Shown: in pieces, positions 15,201 through 24,539 of the stretch | How the letters are laid out: each line of letters starts with the position of its first letter | Numbering within the stretch: position 1 is the stretch's first letter | Source: Tiliqua scincoides | Taxonomy: Eukaryota > Chordata > Lepidosauria > Squamata > Scincidae | DNA length: 64,000 nucleotides | Assembly: GCF_035046505.1 (NCBI RefSeq) | Contig: NC_089822.1 | Coordinates: forward strand, 215,508,419-215,572,418 | Direction: 5' to 3' | Position numbers and translations under genes: made by a program | The notes under the pieces: generated by a model | Told to the model about the DNA's origin: nothing | The model's database searches: none | The model's input: the letters and a program-made list of their open reading frames with translations, nothing else

Positions 15201-16107
15201 TGCAGCCTAGGATTGTTAAAAATTTTCCTGCTTGATGGTGTCACTTCCAGTCACGAGATCACTTCTGGTGGGTTCTGACAGATTCTTATTCTAAAGAGTG
15301 GGTCCCAGTGCTAAATGTCTGAGAACCACTGCTCTGAAGGGTCCAGGTGGGCTTCAAATCTGGCTCAACATGGGTCTGGGGGATACAAAAGCACCACCTG
15401 TATCAGTTCCATATTACTAGCCTGCCAAGGTGATGCTTGGGCTATAAGGATTACCAGGCTCATTAATAATAAGCAGGTGTATGCTCAAGACTGTAGGTTT
15501 GTATGTTCAAATTTCATTTTGTACACTACAGATGTAACAAATAGCACTCTTATTGTAACAAATAAGGAAGCAAACCTAAGGGTTTCTCCTGGCCTTAGTA
15601 TGCCTTAAAAGTCTTAAAACATGACTTCTGGTTTAAGTCACTTTTGCCGCTACAGGTCATTCTGAAGCCCACAGAGGGTGGACATGCGCTGCCTTTCCAG
15701 GCTTCAGAAAGCCTCCTATCCCCTTCAGAGGGCATAAGGGGCTGAAAATTGCAGATCCACTTATCTACTATTTTCAGTATCTGCAGGGGGTCCAAGAACA
15801 GATCTCCCAGTGGATACCAAGCCCCCATCTATAGTTACAGCAACATGGTATAATCATATTCCAGAATTATCCAAAATTGAGATCCTTTTTATATTGCTTG
15901 CAAAATCTGGAAACTATTCTATTAGTGAATCAGATGTGCAAGAACTAAAATAACTTTACTACATTGAAAACTAATTGCAGATTCTGCTATCTATTCCCCC
16001 CTACTAGTGGATTTAGACTCGTGGCTTGTGATGATGTGAGCATTGTTGGCGTGGTGATTCGAACTGATGGGATGGACTACTTAAGAGCATACTCCTTTAA
16101 CATGTAA
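241..16107 (+). CDS. FBXW12: F-box/WD-repeat protein, FBXW12-like (10 exons, 474 aa)
   Basis: Coding exons are 241-333, 2976-3013, 6450-6610, 7142-7263, 8151-8360, 8700-8876, 9726-9933, 10984-11171, 11282-11409 and 16008-16107. All introns are GT-AG and the join is 1425 nt with one stop (TAA at 16105). The ATG at 241 has A at -3. Residues 3-45 form an F-box (LAHVFSYLEAPDLLRAAQVN, then TWNEAADTTFLWR), which binds SKP1 in SCF ubiquitin ligases. The rest carries degenerate WD-type blades such as CSASLDGTIRAWNVQE and SSGMIKVWHGDTG. Length, exon phases and phrases such as IWSSP, TLPKHNLAIT and IKVW fit human FBXW12 (464 aa) from memory. Role by family: substrate receptor of an SCF E3 ligase; the substrate is unknown. 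Introns range from 110 nt (intron 8) to 4.6 kb (intron 9, filled with hAT debris). Symbol by similarity only; another FBXW12/15-type paralogue is possible. Confidence 0.88.
1613..1820. repeat. Foldback element with about 100-bp arms in intron 1
   Basis: The left arm begins TTGATGGAGCCTTTTGC and includes CTAAGCAGCATGA. The right arm is its inverted copy, ending TGCTTAGC, then GCAAAAGGTTCCATCAG. The arms diverge by roughly a fifth by eye. Confidence 0.6.
2325..2604 (+). repeat. Two diverged direct repeats of about 100 bp
   Basis: Copies 2325-2431 and 2505-2604 share GGACCATT, TGAGTAA and TTTCCATAGGGC in the same order, about 175 bp apart. Family not recognised. Confidence 0.45.
2629..2872. mobile_element. 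Family A DNA element fragment in intron 1
   Basis: It ends GATAGGATTGGGCTG, the family terminus, about 100 bp before exon 2. The left end (CTGGATCCTATTCC) is decayed. Confidence 0.5.
3350..3566. mobile_element. hAT MITE (217 bp)
   Basis: Termini CAGTGATTTTCAACC and GGTTGAAAATGGCTG. It is flanked by CTTTAACC (3342) and CCTTAACC (3567), a 7/8 target duplication. Same family as 51974-52201 and the ends of 11566-13030. Confidence 0.8.
3824..4335. mobile_element. Family A, long variant, GC-rich
   Basis: It starts CAGCCCAATCCTAACCTG, then CGCTGGAACAGGCAGGCC. Related bodies occur at 34103-34650 and, inverted, at 52845-53378. The right end is inferred from GGATTGCATCC. Confidence 0.5.
4540..4915 (-). 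mobile_element. hAT family C copy, partial
   Basis: It shares AACTTTATCGGGGTACAAAG near 4567 and GACCCTGGGCCCAAGTACAA near 4880 with the full copies at 39818-40545 and 51091-51789. The ends are lost. Confidence 0.5.
7391..7550. mobile_element. Tigger-like (Tc1/mariner) MITE fragment
   Basis: It opens CAGTGGGCCCTCCTTATCTG, the usual terminus of Tigger/MER2-like elements, followed by GGATTTGGGTATCTGCAG. Lies in intron 4 of the F-box gene. Confidence 0.5.
7652..7834. mobile_element. Family A DNA element
   Basis: Perfect palindromic termini GGGCCCAATCCTATCC and GGATAGGATTGGGCCC enclose about 150 bp. The body matches 21966-22132. No target duplication is obvious. Confidence 0.7.
7837..8075. mobile_element. 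Related GC-rich DNA element adjoining the previous one
   Basis: It starts GTCCAATCCTGAGCTACCC directly after the neighbouring element and ends about 75 bp before exon 5. It resembles the 32000-32200 segment. Confidence 0.4.
8960..9220 (-). mobile_element. Tigger-like fragment, intron 6
   Basis: It includes GGATACCATGGCTACC and the GCTGCGGATAAACAAATCC motif, and is inverted relative to 15609-15838, with which it shares the internal GGAGGGCTGTCTGAAGCC-type segment. Confidence 0.4.
10024..10112. repeat. Family B palindromic element, single copy, intron 7
   Basis: Imperfect hairpin of TCTACTCAGAAGTCCCATTG with CAATGGGACTTACTTCTGAG-like arms. Ends CATGCATAGGATT. Confidence 0.65.
11186..11228 (+). 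repeat. TAC trinucleotide repeat in intron 8
   Basis: About ten interrupted CTA/TAC units inside an intron of only 110 nt (11172-11281). Confidence 0.8.
11890..12300. repeat. Inverted repeat with about 100-bp arms around a family B palindrome
   Basis: Left arm GAGCCTGGAGTATGCATGCA through AACTTGGCAGACTCAG; right arm CTGAGTCTGCCAAGTT through TGCATGCATGCTCCAGGCT. The family B copy at 11993-12075 lies in the loop. Confidence 0.65.
12540..12795 (+). mobile_element. CR1-type LINE 3' end, truncated
   Basis: It has the classic tail order AGATATTCAAGCAGAGG, GGGTTGAACTAGATGACC and TTCCAATTCTATAATTCTA. Only the last ~250 bp remain. Confidence 0.75.
13039..13395 (+). mobile_element. hAT-type element end, intron 9
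   Basis: Begins CAGTGGTTCTCAAAC immediately after the right flank of the previous hAT element. The right end CACACTGAGAA is truncated. Confidence 0.55.
14237..14327. repeat. Family B palindromic element, intron 9
   Basis: Arms ACTCAAAAGTAAGCCCCATT and GGGGGCCTACTCCCAGG, ends CAATCCT and GATAGGATTG. Confidence 0.55.
15230..15331 (-). mobile_element. Inverted partner of the 13039 hAT end
   Basis: The reverse complement begins CAGTGGTTCTCAGAC and aligns for about 100 bp with 13039-13145. Either two separate copies or the two ends of one foldback. Confidence 0.5.
15609..15838 (-). mobile_element. Tigger-like fragment, intron 9
   Basis: Contains GTATCTGCAGGGGGTCC and CCCAGTGGATACCAAGCCCC, inverted Tigger-type terminal sequence, about 170 bp before exon 10. 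Confidence 0.5.
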
Positions 16108-16294
16108 GATTTCTACTATTTGACATTCTCATGAGATTCATAGATTTATTGACTGGTACATGAAGCCTGGCAGACCAGTCCACATGTGCATGTAAGTGGC
16201 ATACAAGAACAGTCTACATGATCTGTTAGTATAACAAGACATTTCATGCCATCCAAAAATATGGACATAATCAGGCTTTGTTGTATATACTGAA

Positions 16295-16300
16295 AATAAA
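16295..16300 (+). promoter_or_regulatory. Poly(A) signal of the F-box/WD gene
   Basis: AATAAA about 190 nt after the stop codon, followed by a GT-rich stretch (GTTGTGCTGTTGG). This predicts a short 3' UTR ending near 16320, about 0.8 kb before let-7d on the opposite strand. Confidence 0.55.
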
Positions 16301-16324
16301 AGCTAGTTGTGCTGTTGGCAACCA

Positions 16325-17117
16325 TGTTCCTTGTCTTCAGTGTAAGTTTAGATCTGTTTACTCTTGAATGACTTAACAAGTTCAATCATACTCTGAAAGA
16401 GACCCATAATATTTTCACTTTTTTAATTAAATTTTCAATCGCAATGCAAATACACAACAAAATAAACTGTATAGTTTACATCAGCAAAACCTATCTACAG
16501 TTTTAGAAAAATGAAAGTGCCATTGACAGGCCAAGCTACTTTGGTGTGCATTTCCCCCATCCCTACCATTACTGTGTCAGAAAGACTGCTGACAATGTTT
16601 GCATGTGTGACAATTGTCAAATGTTGAGATAGGACCAGGCAATGGGTTCCTAGGAACTTAGAGCAACACTATGCCCAGTGTGGCCAATCTTGTCAAAACA
16701 TATCACAATTTTTTTTCTTTATTCAAGCAAGGTCTCATAAGGATCACAGAAGACTGCAAAGGTAGAAGGCTAATTTCACCTTAATCTCCACTGCATTTAA
16801 ATGAGATTAATAGATGTACCAATATTTTTCACATAGCATTATAAATCCACAGAAAAACACTGAAAGGGTGTTATGACAATGTTACATTTTCCAGTTTCCC
16901 AAAGAATTCATGTTAATGGAGATGTCTTAAAGACTTTGTAGCAAAAGATCTTGTAGCAATAGACACATTGTAAGCCACAACAGTTTAAAGTGTTCCATAT
17001 TACCTGATAACGTCCACAGCCACCTGAGAACACTTTTGTAGTAAGCCTTGTAATCTCTACCATTCCTTAGTGGAGGATTTAGAGTGAGCCAACAGGATCC
17101 AGTTGTAATATTAAAGC
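16325..17117. other. Spacer between convergent FBXW12-like and let-7d units
   Basis: AT-rich unique sequence. No exon, repeat family or RNA gene is recognised here. Confidence 0.4.
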
Positions 17118-17204
17118 CCTAAGAAAGGCAGCAGGTTGTATAGTTAACTCCTTGGGGGCAAAACCACTGCCCTAAAACTATGCAACCTACTACCTCTTCC
17201 TAGG
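17118..17204 (-). ncRNA. let-7d: let-7d microRNA precursor
   Basis: The minus strand folds as the let-7d hairpin. The mature 5p arm at 17176-17197 reads AGAGGTAGTAGGTTGCATAG plus TT, identical to human let-7d-5p as I know it. The 3p arm at 17122-17143 differs from human by one base (CTATACAACC instead of CTATACGACC). The loop-proximal GGAG motif bound by the LIN28 zinc knuckles is kept (complement of 17148-17151). The microRNA represses mRNAs through the seed GAGGUAG. It is the most 3' member of the cluster. Confidence 0.98.
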
Positions 17205-17676
17205 AACCCATCACTATTTCTGAAATTGTTAAAAAAATAAAAATAAAAAATAGCAGCTTTAGCAGGTCAACTTAAATATATAGACTTCAAAACTTGGTAT
17301 CAAAAACACACATTTTGCTTAAGTTTTACGTGCAAACAAGAAATACTTACTACTTATGTTAAAAACCATCATTACTGACATGATTTTAGTAAGTATGAGT
17401 ATAGTCTTGAGCACTACATTGTTCATAACCCACATGCAGTGTGACTAGGAGATATACACAGTTAATAGCATCCACCTATATTCAACCTAAAAACAAAGCA
17501 ATACTTTAGAAATCCAACTCAGCTTATGCCAAGTGGAACAATATTTTCAAAATGCAGTGACTCAAGATCATGAATCACATGACACAAACCTGACATACCC
17601 ACCCCTTTCTTCATCAGGCAGAAGGATCATACTGAAGGGGATACCACTGAACTAACTTTAACCTTAAGGCCTAGTG

Positions 17677-17986
17677 CAGCGGTGTCAAACATAAGGCCCG
17701 GGGGCCGAATGTGGCACTCAGAAGCTTTTTATAAGGTCCTCAGGCTCTCAGCTGTTGAACAGTGCTGAGGTGTTACTGCTGAAAGGGCAGCCCACTTGAA
17801 AATTGCACTCTCTAATATCCTGAAATATGATCAAGATTTGTGTATTTTTCTCTTCTGTCATTTGCAGCTAATGAGTTCCTAAGTGAGAAAAAGTGCTTAT
17901 TTTTGGTTTTGACCTGCCTAATGACATCACTTATGGCCCTTAGCAGGCATTATGAATGCTATTCGGCTCTGGGTATGAAACAAGTG
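17677..17986 (+). mobile_element. hAT-type non-autonomous element inside the let-7 cluster
   Basis: It begins CAGCGGTGTCAAAC, a hAT terminus common in amniotes, and continues with the GGCCCGGGGGCCGAATGTGG type body. The far end (GTATGAAACAAGTG) is a decayed inverted copy of the start. No convincing 8-bp duplication remains. It sits between let-7d and let-7f-1. Confidence 0.6.
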
Positions 17987-18279
17987 CATATAGTTCATTC
18001 TGGGTAAAACTGAGATATACTCATTGATATAGTTGTACTGTACTCATGAAAAAGATCAGGTTTTTTCCCAATTTATGAAAGCACAGATACTAGCTCTTAA
18101 CAGTGGTTTTGGTCATCACGTGTTTTCAGAATGACATACCAATGTGATGCTAAAAAGAAAGCAGCATTATCTAGTTACAACTCTTTTGCACGAACAGATG
18201 CATTTCATTCCCTTGTTCAGAAGTTCAGTTTTGGTTGCTAGTAACTCAGCAGGCATAGTACTGCAGAAATTTTACTCCA

Positions 18280-18365
18280 CAGGGAAGGCAATAGATTGTA
18301 TAGTTATCTCCCGAAGAGGGCAAAATAACTGCCCTACAACTATACAATCTACTACCTCAACCTGA
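18280..18365 (-). ncRNA. let-7f-1: let-7f-1 microRNA precursor
   Basis: Hairpin on the minus strand. The 5p arm at 18338-18359 matches let-7f-5p exactly (seed GAGGTAG, then TAGATTGTATAGTT). The 3p arm at 18282-18303 matches the human f-1 star arm (CTATACAATCTATTGCCTTC plus CC), which identifies the copy as f-1 and not f-2. A GGAG LIN28 motif lies in the loop-proximal 3' side (complement of 18308-18311). It lies about 230 bp downstream of let-7a-1. Confidence 0.98.
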
Positions 18366-18593
18366 TAAGAGAAATTAAGAAAAAGCATCTATTTTCAGTT
18401 AATTTGCTATAAGAGATCTACTGGTCATTGAAGGGGCTGGACAGCACTACAACAGAAGTTTCCTTGCCCAGCATACCCTCTCAATTATCTAAGTAGTTTA
18501 AAGTCTAGGCAACATTATTTTCACCATTACAAACCAATCCTTTTGAGCTACTGAAACCATAGCAAAGTTGTCACTGATGAACGTCCGCCTCTT

Positions 18594-18673
18594 TAGGAAA
18601 GACAGTAGACTGTATAGTTATCTCCCAGTGGTGGGTATGACCCTAAAACTATACAACCTACTACCTCATCCCA
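18594..18673 (-). ncRNA. let-7a-1: let-7a-1 microRNA precursor
   Basis: An 80-nt hairpin on the minus strand, the same length as human let-7a-1. The 5p arm is 18647-18668 (TGAGGTAGTAGGTTGTATAG plus TT). The 3p arm is 18597-18617 and carries one substitution relative to human (CTATACAGTCTACTG). The loop keeps the GGGTC...GACCC-type closing segment and a GGAG motif (complement of 18622-18625). It is the first hairpin of the polycistron. Confidence 0.98.
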
Positions 18674-19789
18674 CAGCGCAGGTATCGTCATTAACAAATG
18701 ATGATCATGGTTTTAAAATAGAGGAATTTTAACAAGGAACAGAATTAACTCAAGAAGCAATCATTTAAAATTTTGAAAAGCTCCCCCCCGCCCACTCCCA
18801 CATAGCTGCTAGGATAAGAATAGTTGCACTTTTAAAGCATTTCTTTGGACAGTAGGAATCAGCTGGCTGCAGGCAAGTACAGTATTCTTCATCCTGTTCC
18901 ATGCTCAAACCTGAAAGAAGGAAGTTAATGAAAATCATTCTAAAGAAGCCCATTCCATTGCTTTCAATATTAAGAGTGAAAAGCACTGTTTTTACAAGAT
19001 GTGTGTGCGTGTGTATCAACTAAATATTAGAATTTGGTAAATATCAGTAGTTTTTTCAAAAGTCAAGTGGAAATCTAGCAATAAATCATAATTGCTGTTA
19101 AGTGCTAATTTCTAAGAAGCAAAAGTCATTTTTTTATAAAAGAAAGGTAATCATGTGGAACATTCAACCTTCACAGTTAAATCTTACCAGAGGTTCTGAA
19201 CATTATAAGGGATTGTTAGCATGTACTGTACAAGTATTTTTTTTCTACCCTCTGCCATAAGCTTGCATGGTGTTTTAGAACAGAAGACAGGGCTCTGCCC
19301 CAGGGAGAGACAGTGGGAGGCAAAGGGACGGAAAGGGCACAAGGGTAAGTAGGGAAGAATATGCATTTCAGGTACACAAACTTAGGCATTCACAAACAAT
19401 TGCCCTCTTGTTCAGGATTTCTAGGTACTATCCAATCAATAGTTTGAAAAATGTGCCTTAAAATACTATTGGATTACTGTATATTTTGAAACAAACTTTA
19501 TTCCAATCTAACATTTTACACAATTAGATTTTGCAAAAGTTCAACAAAATCAAAAACCTAACAATACTAGCAATCAAGAAACTTCAATAATATATACGTC
19601 AGCAACAAGAGAAAAAAATGTGATTGTTTCAGTACATAAGGAAAATATATGACACAATGAATATCTATAAATACAGCGGTCAAAACAGTAGACACCTTGT
19701 TCTAAAAGCATTTTAAAATCTTGATAAAAAGCAAAATACTTCTAATACTCTGTATCTCCATTTCATCTGGAAGTAGGGAGATGTGCTGC
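18674..19789. other. Unique AT-rich sequence upstream of let-7a-1
   Basis: Presumed intron or exon of the let-7 primary transcript. A minus-strand AATAAA lies near 19498. No coding exon or repeat is recognised. Confidence 0.35.
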
Positions 19790-20480
19790 TTCTAAATTGG
19801 TGTCTCAAGATCAAACCAGGCTAGATAAGGTTGTACAAGACAGAGGTATTATTCATTATATCTGTGACCTGCCTGTTTGGGATGGGGTTGCACTCCCATT
19901 GAAGAAGCAAGTTTGAGAGTGCTCCTGGATATGGTCTTCCACTTGGATGTCTAGATGGCAGCAGTGCTTTTTATCCAGCTTAGTGTGGTGTGTCAGCTTA
20001 ATCCTTACTTGAGTCAGCAAAACCTACCTATGGTTATTCACACATGGCTATATCAAATCTGAATTCCTATAGTGCTCTACACAAGGTCACCCATAAAGAC
20101 CATTCAAAAACTTCAACTACCACAAAATAATGTTGCATGATTGTTGGTCAGCACAAGGTACGGTGAGCACATCACACCCCTGCTTTACCAACTACCATCA
20201 GTAGTCAGTTTGTTTCTGGGTATAATTCAAAATTCTGGTTTTGACATTTAACCTGTGAAATGTCTTCAGATCAACATACTGCCTCTCCCCTGAAATCAGA
20301 GGATTTTCTTGTATGACCCAACACTGCCAGAGGTACATTTGGCAGCAACATGAGAGAAGGGCTTCTCTGAAGTAGTAATCAGGCTAGGAAACGCCTTGCC
20401 CCTGGATGCAAGACTGGCTTCATTACTTCCCTTGTTTTGACAGTGACAAAACACAAAAAATTGTGTTTTATTCAGACTTT
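19790..20480 (+). mobile_element. Old L2-type LINE fragment (ORF2 C-terminal part)
   Basis: Interrupted plus-strand translation shows the order typical of L2 ORF2 3' ends: DGVALPLKKQV near 19883, a stretch like YSALHKVTHK, HHTPALPTT near 20170, then QFVSGYNSKFWF and the region ending in an REGLL-like block near 20350. Several stops and frame changes show it is dead and old. Confidence 0.55.
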
Positions 20481-21965
20481 TGGGTCTACATTTGTTGATT
20501 TGCCCTTCTTCCTCTTAGTCGTACGGCTTTAATTTTTTTCTGGTGGTGCATGCAGTTTCATTTTTTTTGTTTGCTTTTTAATATGGTGAGAGTGCCTTGT
20601 TGGGGAAAAAGGTATGATATAAGAATTTTAAATATGGCTTTTGAATACTAGGAAAAATTCCTTGCTGATCTATAAAACCTTCTAAGAGTAAGGCAGGTGC
20701 TAGGAAGAACAAATTTGCCATGTGCAAGACACCCAGGCATAGAATATCAAAAACATTATCCCAGTTATGTATAGCTACACTTATTGATTCAGAACAATGC
20801 AAATCAATGATATAAAATTCAGTTTACTTTTTTCCTATTAATAAGAAAATGAACAAGATACTAGCCTAGTTTAGTGTGTTTAAATGACTTATATAAATTG
20901 TGTATTATGACTTGTTGGCAGTTAGCCCCATTAAGGTAAGGAACAATAATATTAAGTATAAACAAAGGTTCAACCAATCCCAGAGTGTTACGCTACATGT
21001 CTGAGGTCAGCAGTAACTCAACCTATAAAAGCCTGCTCTATTTACAAAGTTGTCAAAAGAATAGAAACAAACTTCTGAAGCGTTTGAAACAAATTGTGTC
21101 ATATTAACCCAGGTTAAAAACAGTTCTATTCAATTGTTCATTCAATTTTTCCTCCCTTTACTATGTATAAATTATCATTTAAAAACCGTTTTGTATAGTC
21201 AGTCCAGTCACACCTGCCTAATTACCTTTCAGCTGTGCTAGTCTTCCATTGTACATGCATTGTTATCAGTATTGGTCTTTAGCTATAACTAAATCACAAC
21301 ACCTAAACATTTTAATGGCATTCCCACAATGTTTCTCATGAATTCAGACACACTTTTTTTCCAGTTACCCAACAATGGAAAAGGTAATGACTTAACATAA
21401 GTCCTGCTTTAATTAAATACTGAACTCTCAAGACAATATAAGATAGTATTATTTGTTCCGGTTAATTCACAGCATTAGACCACAGGATAGATCTTACAAC
21501 CTGAGAAGTTATACAAGAGTAACTAGCCAGCTCCTTACCTACCTGTTAAAGAGGAGGGCCAAGAAATATAACTATTGCATAAGAAACAAAGATGTAAAGC
21601 AAATTAAAGATGAATGCTTCAACACAGCATTAGGCACATTCAGCACTGAACTATCCACAGTGGCCCCATTTCCTAGAGGGCTTCCTGCCCTGGGAAGCAC
21701 GCAATTCCTCATGAAACTAGGTATTCCATACACAGAAGCTGGCTTCCACAACAGGGTTTCTAACAAGTGTATTTTTCAGCTCTATTAGAAGATGCCAGAC
21801 ACTGAGACTAGAACCTTCTGCATGCAAACACAGGCTCTACTGGTAAGTTATAGCCTTCCCCTGCATCTGCTTCCACACAGCTATGGAATTACCCAGACCA
21901 GACATGCTGGATTTGCAGATATCAACAACTGTGATCGTTATACAAAATTACTGGAGTGACTCAGT
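20481..21965. other. Unannotated AT-rich stretch
   Basis: No exon, RNA or repeat family recognised; presumed intron of the let-7 host transcript. Confidence 0.35.
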
Positions 21966-22132
21966 GCCCAATCCTATCCTACTTTCTAGCACCAGTGCAA
22001 GGACAATGCAGCCTCAAGTTAATGGAACAAACATTTCCTTACCCTGAGGAGGCCTCCCCACCACAGGAAGCAGTGCATTCCCCATTGGCACTGCTGCACC
22101 GGTACTAGAAAACCGGATAGGATTGGGCCCTC
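21966..22132. mobile_element. Short DNA transposon (family A, GCCCAATCCTATCC termini)
   Basis: Terminal inverted repeats GCCCAATCCTATCC and GGATAGGATTGGGC bound a body of about 165 bp. A possible short duplication CTCAGT flanks both ends. The same body occurs at 7652-7834. Confidence 0.65.
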
Positions 22133-23350
22133 AGTTGACAACTTTTTAAAATTTCACTATTTCATTTGAAAACATTCAGACATCTCCTTAAACGTACCAT
22201 TACAATAAGCAGTATGTAGGAATGCTCAACTTCTGGCTAACCAAATTTGTTATTTGAATGAAAAGGTCATTCAAAAAGATCCACGCAAAAGATCAAATAT
22301 GAATCTGAGTTGGGGAAAACAGGTTGTTTCTGGTAAAGCAAATCCTAAATCACACATTAAAGATTAGCTCTGCAGAAAGTACACAAGAGTTCTTACAAAT
22401 CATTTTATATTTCATCACTACCAGAGCTGTTTTAATTTATCCTATAGATCATAAAGTCATAAAAGCTTAAAAGTCATTAGCTTTCAAGATGCCATATAAA
22501 TGGCACTATAATAAACTCTCGACATAAATTGGACTACAGATCAAGAATCCTATGTGGTTGGATCTCTCGTTTGGTAAAGCTTTGTCTATTTTTTTTTAAT
22601 ACTTTAATAACCACTACCTTGCTTAACACTTCTGGAAACATGCAAGCTTAGTGCATCAATTATTTTAACATTCATGAAATATCTAATGTGGAAATTACTA
22701 AACAAACTGAACTTCCTTCCTCCTAAGGATAAAAAAAAGTAACAGAGTTCTCACACGTGCTCTTATTCAGATTTTTATCAGGCTTAAATCTGTATAGCTT
22801 TGGAGATGGAACTGGATCAAGCATAGCCTTTTCTAGATCTAGTATTGGAAGTGTTCCCCCCTCTAAAACTCCTATTGAACATATTAAAAGTTTAAGGTAT
22901 TCATTTCAACAAAACAGATTTGCATACTTGCACACACTGCAATATTACCAATATACCATTTCTGCCATGGTGAAGAAACATAGAATGCATCCAAGTTATT
23001 CAAAGATACCTGAACTATTAGTAGTTCTTCTATATTGCTTGTCAAAAGAGATCTGATTTAACATCAATCACAGTGCAATCACTGAACTGATTTAATGCCT
23101 AATTAGGAGCCACATCAATGAAATGGATCTAGGTTTGCAACACCAATTGTAGCAGCAAGATACCATAATCCCTGCATATATATTTAATTAGTACCGAGAG
23201 ACTTTATATTCTGTACAATCATTTTGTTTCCTGAAAACAATCAACTTGTGAGTTTGTGTCCTGCCCTTCTCCAGAATCATTCTCTCATTATTCCATGCCA
23301 TGATCACAGCTTCACACACACACCATACACTTTAAGAAGTTTAGTAACTT
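22133..23350. other. Unannotated AT-rich stretch
   Basis: No supported gene or repeat. Open frames here are short and lack family resemblance. Confidence 0.35.
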
Positions 23351-23423
23351 TTAACCCATTTTTGCCCAGCCCACAGTTTTGATCCCTATTGTGTAAATGC
23401 AATATTGGGCAGAAATGGCTTAA
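23351..23423. mobile_element. piggyBac-like MITE (73 bp)
   Basis: TTAA at both ends (23351 and 23420). The termini are inverted: TTAACCCATTTTTGCCCAG against TTGGGCAGAAATGGCTTAA. A TTAA target with CCC/GGG ends is the piggyBac hallmark. Confidence 0.6.
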
Positions 23424-23477
23424 AATCTTGACAGGTAAGGGTCAACAAAAACAACATTTTAAACACAAATTGTTTCC

Positions 23478-23547
23478 AAAGACTTCCCTTTATTGTCTTC
23501 AGTGCCAAGTATGGCGACTACATCCAAGGCCAAAGCTGCTCCTTCCT
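23478..23547 (-). other. Candidate minus-strand terminal exon
   Basis: A strong minus-strand acceptor (TTTTTTCCCCCCTCACAG) is followed by an exon starting CTGAGGAAGGAGCAG and containing AATAAA 50-60 nt later (GAAGACAATAAAGGG). It could be the 3' end of a short transcript starting in the CpG island. It has no recognisable protein family and would end before the let-7 hairpins. Tentative. Confidence 0.3.
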
Positions 23548-24259
23548 CAGCTGTGAGGGGGGAAAAAAGATATCACAGCATGTCAGTCTTCAAATCATAT
23601 TTTCACATTTTAACAAACATTTTCTCAACAAGGGCATATGCATTTCTTTGCACCCTCTCTGTACTAGAAATTAAACCTGAATAACCTGATTAATGAAATA
23701 CTCTCACAGTGCATAATTCAGAAATGCAGCTTCCTAGAGGCTGTCATGGGAAAGAGAGGTAAAACTACTGTTTAAAAACAAACAAGCAGAAGCAAAGAAT
23801 ATGAATCCTAGTTTTAGAAGTATGAAGCCTTGGAGCACATACGCAATCTCTCAAAAGTCAGAGTTTGGAGATTTCAGCTGTGTCAGAGGAAACTGGGCAG
23901 CAGCAAAAAGCTTCATTTTAATCTAGAGTGGAGATGAGAGAAGTAAGGTAGGAGGAATGAAAAGGAGACTTAAGCCCATCCTAAGCCTCCCCATATCCAA
24001 CAAGCCAGGACTTGACTAGGGTGCTAAAACAGACTCTGCTTAGGGCCTGCTCCAAGGGCGAGCACTCCCTCCCACCCCATCTTCCACAGGGAGATTATAG
24101 CACTTTTCAAGCTGAGTGGCCTTCCAGGCATGTGGGTGAGACTGGGGCAAACCCAGCCCGCTCTGATGGCCACTAAAGAGCCCTTTGCAACCCAGGCTAA
24201 CTGGGGGGAGACTAGTCCCGCTGCATTCCAAATGCTGGTTCCAAATTCCACAAGCAGGG

Positions 24260-24520
24260 CTGCAGCCTATCCATACTTTCCTGGCAGTAAGCCCCATTGA
24301 CTATAATGGAACTTACTTCTAAGTAGTCATACAGACGCGTGGGCTCTGAGGCTGCAGTTCTAGTCACACTTTCCTGGGAGTAAGCCCCGTTGACTCTCAT
24401 GGGACTTACTTCTGAGTAGACATGCATAGACGGGGCTCTGAGGCGGCAGTCCCATCCACTTCCCTGGCAGGAAGCGCCACTATCACAGGCCCTACTTCCG
24501 AGTAGGCAGGCACAGGAATG
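24260..24520 (+). repeat. Tandem array, three copies of a 92-bp hairpin unit (family B), left of the CpG island
   Basis: Units begin at about 24260, 24352 and 24444. Each holds an imperfect hairpin (AGTAAGCCCCATTGA against TCATGGGACTTACTTCTGAG). Single copies of this lizard-type palindromic repeat occur elsewhere in the window. Confidence 0.75.
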
Positions 24521-24539
24521 CGCTGGGTCCGCGAGCCAG

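Noticed and set aside
23493-23560. Plus-strand peptide MATTSKAKAAPSSA as a small gene
   Set aside because: No upstream promoter or family match; the minus-strand splice and poly(A) signals explain the segment better.
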